Notes under the pieces: generated by a model
What the model was told of the DNA's origin: nothing
Databases searched by the model: none
The model's input: only the letters and a program-made list of their open reading frames with translations
Assembly (NCBI GenBank): GCA_002695185.1
Contig: NZOF01000044.1
Span: 1 to 9,185 of the forward strand
Direction of reading: 5' to 3'
Length of the DNA stretch: 9,185 nt
Origin: Erythrobacter sp.
GTDB taxonomy: Bacteria; Pseudomonadota; Alphaproteobacteria; Sphingomonadales; Sphingomonadaceae
Made by a program: the position numbers and the translations under genes
Shown: in pieces, positions 6,133-9,185 of the stretch
How positions within the stretch are numbered: position 1 is the stretch's first letter
Layout of the letters: the number at the start of each line of letters is the position of its first letter

Positions 6133-6686
6133 TCAAGAGCCAGTTCCCCACCATGGCGAAAAGCGCGCTTGCCGGTTTTGCCCTGACGGCAGCCGCGCTG
6201 GGCGGCATGCAGCTTTCGGCGCAGGCGATCTCCGGCCATAATTCCAATGCACCGGTGTCCTATGCCGCCGACCGGATCGAATTGCAGGATCGCCAGAACC
6301 GCGTGGTGCTTTCGGGCAATGTCGAGATCACGCAGGCCGGCCTCAACCTCAACGCCGCGCGCACCATCGTGAACTATTCCGATGCAGGCAGCCTCAAGAT
6401 CCAGCGGATCATGGCCACCGGCGGAGTCAATGTGACGCGCGGCAACGAACGCGCACGGGGTGATACGGCGGTGTACGATTTCAATCGCCGGATCATCACC
6501 ATGGCGGGCAATGTCCGGCTGAACCGCGGCGGCGATACGCTGAATGGCGGACGGCTGGTGATCGATCTGGCCAGCGGCGTGTCGAGTATCGATGGCCGCG
6601 CCAGCGGATCGTCGGGCGTGACCGGCAGCGGCAATTCATCATCCGGCGGGCGCGTTACCGGCTCCTTCTCGGTCCCCGAAAACTGA
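6129..6686 (+). CDS. lptA: LPS transport periplasmic protein LptA (OstA family)
   Basis: The 185-residue precursor has a signal peptide ending AQA at residue 33, preceded by a hydrophobic core (ALAGFALTAAALGG). The mature part is an OstA/LptA beta-jellyroll at about 42-155: APVSYAADRIELQDRQNRVV, LSGNVEITQAGLNLNA, GGVNVTRGNERARGDTAVYD, ITMAGNVRLNRGGDTLNGG. These edge-on strand repeats form the bridge carrying lipopolysaccharide across the periplasm from LptC to LptD. The start overlaps the lptC stop by four bases (ATGA) and has GAGGA (6120-6124) four bases upstream, so translation is coupled. The last 30 residues or so are rich in Ser and Gly (SGSSGVTGSGNSSSGG), a low-complexity tail beyond the folded domain. 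lptB does not follow; the next gene converges from the other strand. Confidence 0.95.
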   Translation: MIKSQFPTMAKSALAGFALTAAALGGMQLSAQAISGHNSNAPVSYAADRIELQDRQNRVVLSGNVEITQAGLNLNAARTIVNYSDAGSLKIQRIMATGGVNVTRGNERARGDTAVYDFNRRIITMAGNVRLNRGGDTLNGGRLVIDLASGVSSIDGRASGSSGVTGSGNSSSGGRVTGSFSVPEN

Positions 6687-6695
6687 GCCGGGTCT

Positions 6696-6714
6696 GACGG
6701 CGTTTACCGGCGTC
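6696..6714. terminator. Possible short hairpin at the lptA / holA convergence
   Basis: GACGGCG pairs with CCGGCGTC-side bases as a 7-position stem with one G-G mismatch and a TTTAC loop. It spans the end of holA and the 17-bp gap after lptA. No T-run follows on either strand, so it is weak evidence for termination. No better candidate lies between these tail-to-tail genes. Confidence 0.22.
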
Positions 6715-7747
6715 CGGCCCCGGCCACACGGGCGATGCCGGTCAGCCCCTGCGCCAGCAGCAATTCGGACGCCTGGCTGTTGGTCAGCAATTCGCGGTGC
6801 AATTGCGTCAGCCGCATGGTCAGCCGGTCGAGCTTGGGCCCGCGCCAGCGCTGAACCTGTTCGGCGATATCGCGTTCTTCCTTCCAGAAGATGCCCAGCC
6901 GCGCCTTTTCGCCCTTGTCGAGATCCTGATAGCGGCGGTTGCCCAGCGCGGCGGATATGCGCGCCAGTTGCGCCGCGCGGCGTTCGATCGCCAGCAGCGT
7001 GCCGACCGGGTTCAGCCCGATCTGCTTCATCCGCGAGATTTCGGTGGCCACCTTGGGCCCCTGCCCCGCCAGCACGGCATTGACCAGACCGGCGAAACCG
7101 TCCTCCTCGCTCGCCGCGCCGACCGCGTCGAGATGCTCCATTTCCGCCGGGCGGGGCGATTGCGGGCTGCCGTCGAGATAGGTGGCCAGCTTGGTCACCT
7201 CGCTCTGCGCCAGCCGCACATCCAGATTGGCGGCGCGCGCGATCCGTTCGGCCACGGCGCCATCCAGCCGCACGCCCGCCGCATCGCCCATGGCGCGCAC
7301 GGTCTGGGTGACAGAGCGCAGATCGGGCGGATAGAACATCGCCACCACGGCATCTTTCCGCTTTTCCAGCAGCTTGGCGGTGCGCGATTTATCGGTGGCG
7401 CCCGTGGCGACCACGATCACCGGGCAAGCCTCGCCCGCGCCCATGTCGCCCGTTTCCAGCAGAATCTTGATCGCCTCATGCGCCTCGTCCCCCGCCACGC
7501 GGCACCAGATATGGCGCTTGTCGCCGAACAGCGAGCTTGAGCGCGCCTCGTCACCCAGCCGGGCGGGATCGGCGCGCAGATCGGCGCCGGGCATTTCCAC
7601 CCGCTCGCCCGGATCGGGCAGCATGGCGGCAATCTGGTTGGCCGCCGCGCTGGCGCCGGCTTCGTCCTGCCCGCAGAAGAAGAAGACGCCGCAACTGGCG
7701 GCTACATCACGCGCCTTGGCGGCAAAATCCTTGCCGGTCAGCTTCAC
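6704..7747 (-). CDS. holA: DNA polymerase III delta subunit
   Basis: The 347-residue protein is the clamp-loader delta subunit, which opens the beta sliding clamp during replication. The N-terminus has the family pattern (FFFCGQDEAGA in place of a true P-loop), then a RecA-like core with RSSSLFGDKRHIWCRV and CPVIVVATGATDKSRTAKLLEK. The helical C-terminal part contains FAGLVNAVLAGQ, KQIGLNPVGTLLAIERRAAQLARI and a final helix ELLTNSQASELLLAQGL. Length is typical (about 340). The start is GTG at 7747, with AGGG (7757-7754) six bases upstream; the GTG overlaps the lptE stop (GTGA). The order leuS-lptE-holA is conserved in many Proteobacteria and supports the call. It ends 17 bp from lptA, which converges. 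Confidence 0.95.
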   Translation of the reverse strand: MKLTGKDFAAKARDVAASCGVFFFCGQDEAGASAAANQIAAMLPDPGERVEMPGADLRADPARLGDEARSSSLFGDKRHIWCRVAGDEAHEAIKILLETGDMGAGEACPVIVVATGATDKSRTAKLLEKRKDAVVAMFYPPDLRSVTQTVRAMGDAAGVRLDGAVAERIARAANLDVRLAQSEVTKLATYLDGSPQSPRPAEMEHLDAVGAASEEDGFAGLVNAVLAGQGPKVATEISRMKQIGLNPVGTLLAIERRAAQLARISAALGNRRYQDLDKGEKARLGIFWKEERDIAEQVQRWRGPKLDRLTMRLTQLHRELLTNSQASELLLAQGLTGIARVAGAGRR

Positions 7748-8256
7748 CGTTCGCCCTGCGCCCTTTCACGAAGCGCCAGGGCAACGCGCGTCACGATACG
7801 GTCGGAAATTTCGACGGCAAGGTTTTCGAGCGCGGTGTTTTCCGCCGCGATCACGGCATATTCGCTGGAGACCACATCGATCCCCGCATCCACGCCCTCG
7901 GTCGCGTCGAGCACGATTTCACCCGTGGCCGCATCGACCAATTGATAGCGCGCACGCAGGGTGCGGCGTTCGCGGCTGACCGTATCGTCGGCCAGCACGG
8001 CGAGGCCATCGAGGCTGTCGTCCAGCCGCACTTCGAGCCGGTAACGCGAGGCGCCGGTGCCGGATGCGCCCAGCCTGTCGTTGAGCGCGCTGCGCACCAG
8101 CCAGCCGGCCTTGCCCTCGATCGGCGGGACATCCACGGCAGCGAGACCTTGCGCGACCGCGCCGCTGCTGCCGCCGGCATACATGGGCTGGAGCGAGCAG
8201 CCGCCAATCGCCAGGGCGAGCGGCAGGGCGAGCGAGAGGGCGAGAAGCTGGCGCAT
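7744..8256 (-). CDS. lptE: LPS-assembly lipoprotein LptE
   Basis: The 170-residue lipoprotein precursor has a signal peptide ending in a lipobox I17-G18-G19-C20, after a Leu/Ala-rich core (LLALSLALPLALA). Cys20 should be lipidated and anchored in the outer membrane, where LptE plugs the LptD barrel and helps insert lipopolysaccharide. The mature part starts SLQPMYAGGSSG, the LQPMY pattern being typical of LptE, and continues with alternating strands and a helix near the end (ENTALENLAVEISDRIVTRVALAL). The ATG at 8256 was chosen because it shares a base with the leuS stop (TGATG) and begins the signal peptide; longer upstream reading would run inside leuS. No Shine-Dalgarno is visible, so translation probably depends on coupling to leuS. 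The stop overlaps the holA GTG. Length is normal. Confidence 0.93.
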   Translation of the reverse strand: MRQLLALSLALPLALAIGGCSLQPMYAGGSSGAVAQGLAAVDVPPIEGKAGWLVRSALNDRLGASGTGASRYRLEVRLDDSLDGLAVLADDTVSRERRTLRARYQLVDAATGEIVLDATEGVDAGIDVVSSEYAVIAAENTALENLAVEISDRIVTRVALALRERAQGER

Positions 8257-9185
8257 CAGGTGACGATATTCACCAATCTGTCGGGTACCACAATGATCTT
8301 GCGGATTTCTGCCCCGTCGATCGACCGCTGCACCTTTTCGGATGCCAGCGCCATCGCCTCCAGATCTTCCTTCGCCGCACCCTTGGGCGCGGTGAGCGTG
8401 TCGCGCAGCTTGCCCTTGTGCTGCACCGCGATGGTCACTTCGTCTTCCACCAGCAGCGCCGGATCGACTTTGGGCCAGGCGGCATCGGCCACGAGGCCTT
8501 CCATGCCCATGCCCGACCATGCCTCTTCCGCCAGATGCGGCATCATCGGCGCGACCAGTTGGACCAGGCTGCGGATCGCGGCGGATCGGCTGGCAGAGGC
8601 TGGCGCCTTCTCGACCGCGCCGGTCAGCTCGTAAATCCGCGCCACGGCCTTGTTGAAGCCCAACGCCTCGATATCCTCGGCCACGGCGGCCACGGTCTGG
8701 TGGACCTTGCGATCGAGCGGTTTGTCCTCGCCCTGCGCCTGCGGCTCATAGGCGGAGAACAGGCGCCACAACCGGTGCACGAAGCGGCTGCACCCCTCGA
8801 TTCCGGCTTCGGACCACGGCAGGTCGCGCTCGGGCGGGCTGTCGGAGAGCATGAACCAGCGCACGGCATCGGCGCCGTAGGTATCGATGATGGTGTCGGG
8901 GTCGACGACGTTCTTCTTCGACTTCGACATCTTGATGACGCGGCCAATCTCGACCTCGCCGCCATCGGCCTTCAGCAGCGACCGCTCGGCCTCCCGGCTG
9001 ATCTCGTCGGGCGCATAGTAGACGGTCTTGCCGCCGGCCTTGCGGCTGTAGGTTTCATGGGTGACCATGCCTTGCGTGAACAGCGAGGCGAACGGTTCCT
9101 TCACGTCGATCTGGCCCATATGCGCCAGTGCGCGGGTCCAGAACCGGGCGTAGAGCAGGTGCAGGATCGCATGCTCGATCCCGCC
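8256..9185 (-). CDS. leuS: Leucyl-tRNA synthetase, C-terminal 309 residues; 5' end outside window
   Basis: The frame is open to the right edge, so the N-terminal part (catalytic HIGH half and editing domain) lies beyond base 9185. The fragment begins with the class-I synthetase sequence [15 protein letters not shown], followed by [18 protein letters not shown]. The KMSKS signature is at fragment residues 85-89 ([17 protein letters not shown]), which binds ATP during leucine activation, with [19 protein letters not shown] after it. The remainder is the helical anticodon-binding domain ([20 protein letters not shown]) and a C-terminal module ([19 protein letters not shown] ... [10 protein letters not shown]). 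Complete enzymes are about 840-880 residues. It is the first of three overlapping minus-strand genes and probably sets expression of lptE and holA. No frameshift or odd residue was seen. Confidence 0.97.
   Translation of the reverse strand, partial: GGIEHAILHLLYARFWTRALAHMGQIDVKEPFASLFTQGMVTHETYSRKAGGKTVYYAPDEISREAERSLLKADGGEVEIGRVIKMSKSKKNVVDPDTIIDTYGADAVRWFMLSDSPPERDLPWSEAGIEGCSRFVHRLWRLFSAYEPQAQGEDKPLDRKVHQTVAAVAEDIEALGFNKAVARIYELTGAVEKAPASASRSAAIRSLVQLVAPMMPHLAEEAWSGMGMEGLVADAAWPKVDPALLVEDEVTIAVQHKGKLRDTLTAPKGAAKEDLEAMALASEKVQRSIDGAEIRKIIVVPDRLVNIVT

Noticed and set aside
7537..8634. A 365-codon plus-strand open frame over holA, lptE and the end of leuS.
   Set aside because: It is opposite three genes with clear motifs and overlapping start/stop organisation; its sequence is arginine-rich low-information translation.

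Overview
The window looks like a GC-rich alphaproteobacterial chromosome, most likely a sphingomonad (Sphingomonadales, perhaps the Erythrobacter group). That placement is inference. It rests on the high-GC codon use, the gene order rnd-lptC-lptA and leuS-lptE-holA, and a dispersed palindromic repeat starting CGTCATTGCGAG of a type I associate with sphingomonad intergenic regions. Almost all of the sequence is core housekeeping. I see no tRNA, rRNA, CRISPR array, transposase, phage gene or toxin-antitoxin pair.

Left part (1-3238, + strand): the 3' third of gltB, a 126-bp palindromic repeat, then complete gltD. These encode the two subunits of NADPH-dependent glutamate synthase (ammonia assimilation). 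The repeat fills most of the gltB-gltD spacer and ends 22 bp before the gltD start.

Middle part (3239-4474): a short convergent spacer with two weak hairpins, then two minus-strand genes. One is a small orphan protein resembling a WYL domain; the other is ung, the uracil-DNA glycosylase of base-excision repair.

The 346-bp gap between divergent ung and rnd (4475-4820) is the most unusual stretch. It holds a 264-bp element bounded by 32-bp inverted repeats (29 of 32 matching), with further nested inverted repeats inside. It ends 13 bp before the annotated rnd ATG. Its left arm carries a strong Shine-Dalgarno and an ATG that stay open in frame into rnd, so the element may add an 85-residue N-terminal extension to the nuclease.

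Right part: rnd, lptC and lptA run on the + strand (3'-5' exonuclease, then the inner-membrane anchor and periplasmic bridge of lipopolysaccharide transport). They meet, tail to tail with a 17-bp gap, a minus-strand operon leuS-lptE-holA. Its genes overlap by single-digit bases and encode leucyl-tRNA synthetase (C-terminal part only), the outer-membrane LPS-assembly lipoprotein and the DNA polymerase III delta subunit. Three of the Lpt components therefore sit in two converging units. lptB, which commonly follows lptA in Proteobacteria, is not in this window.

I did not find a new multi-gene system. The observations worth following are the two non-coding palindromic elements, especially the one fused in frame to rnd.
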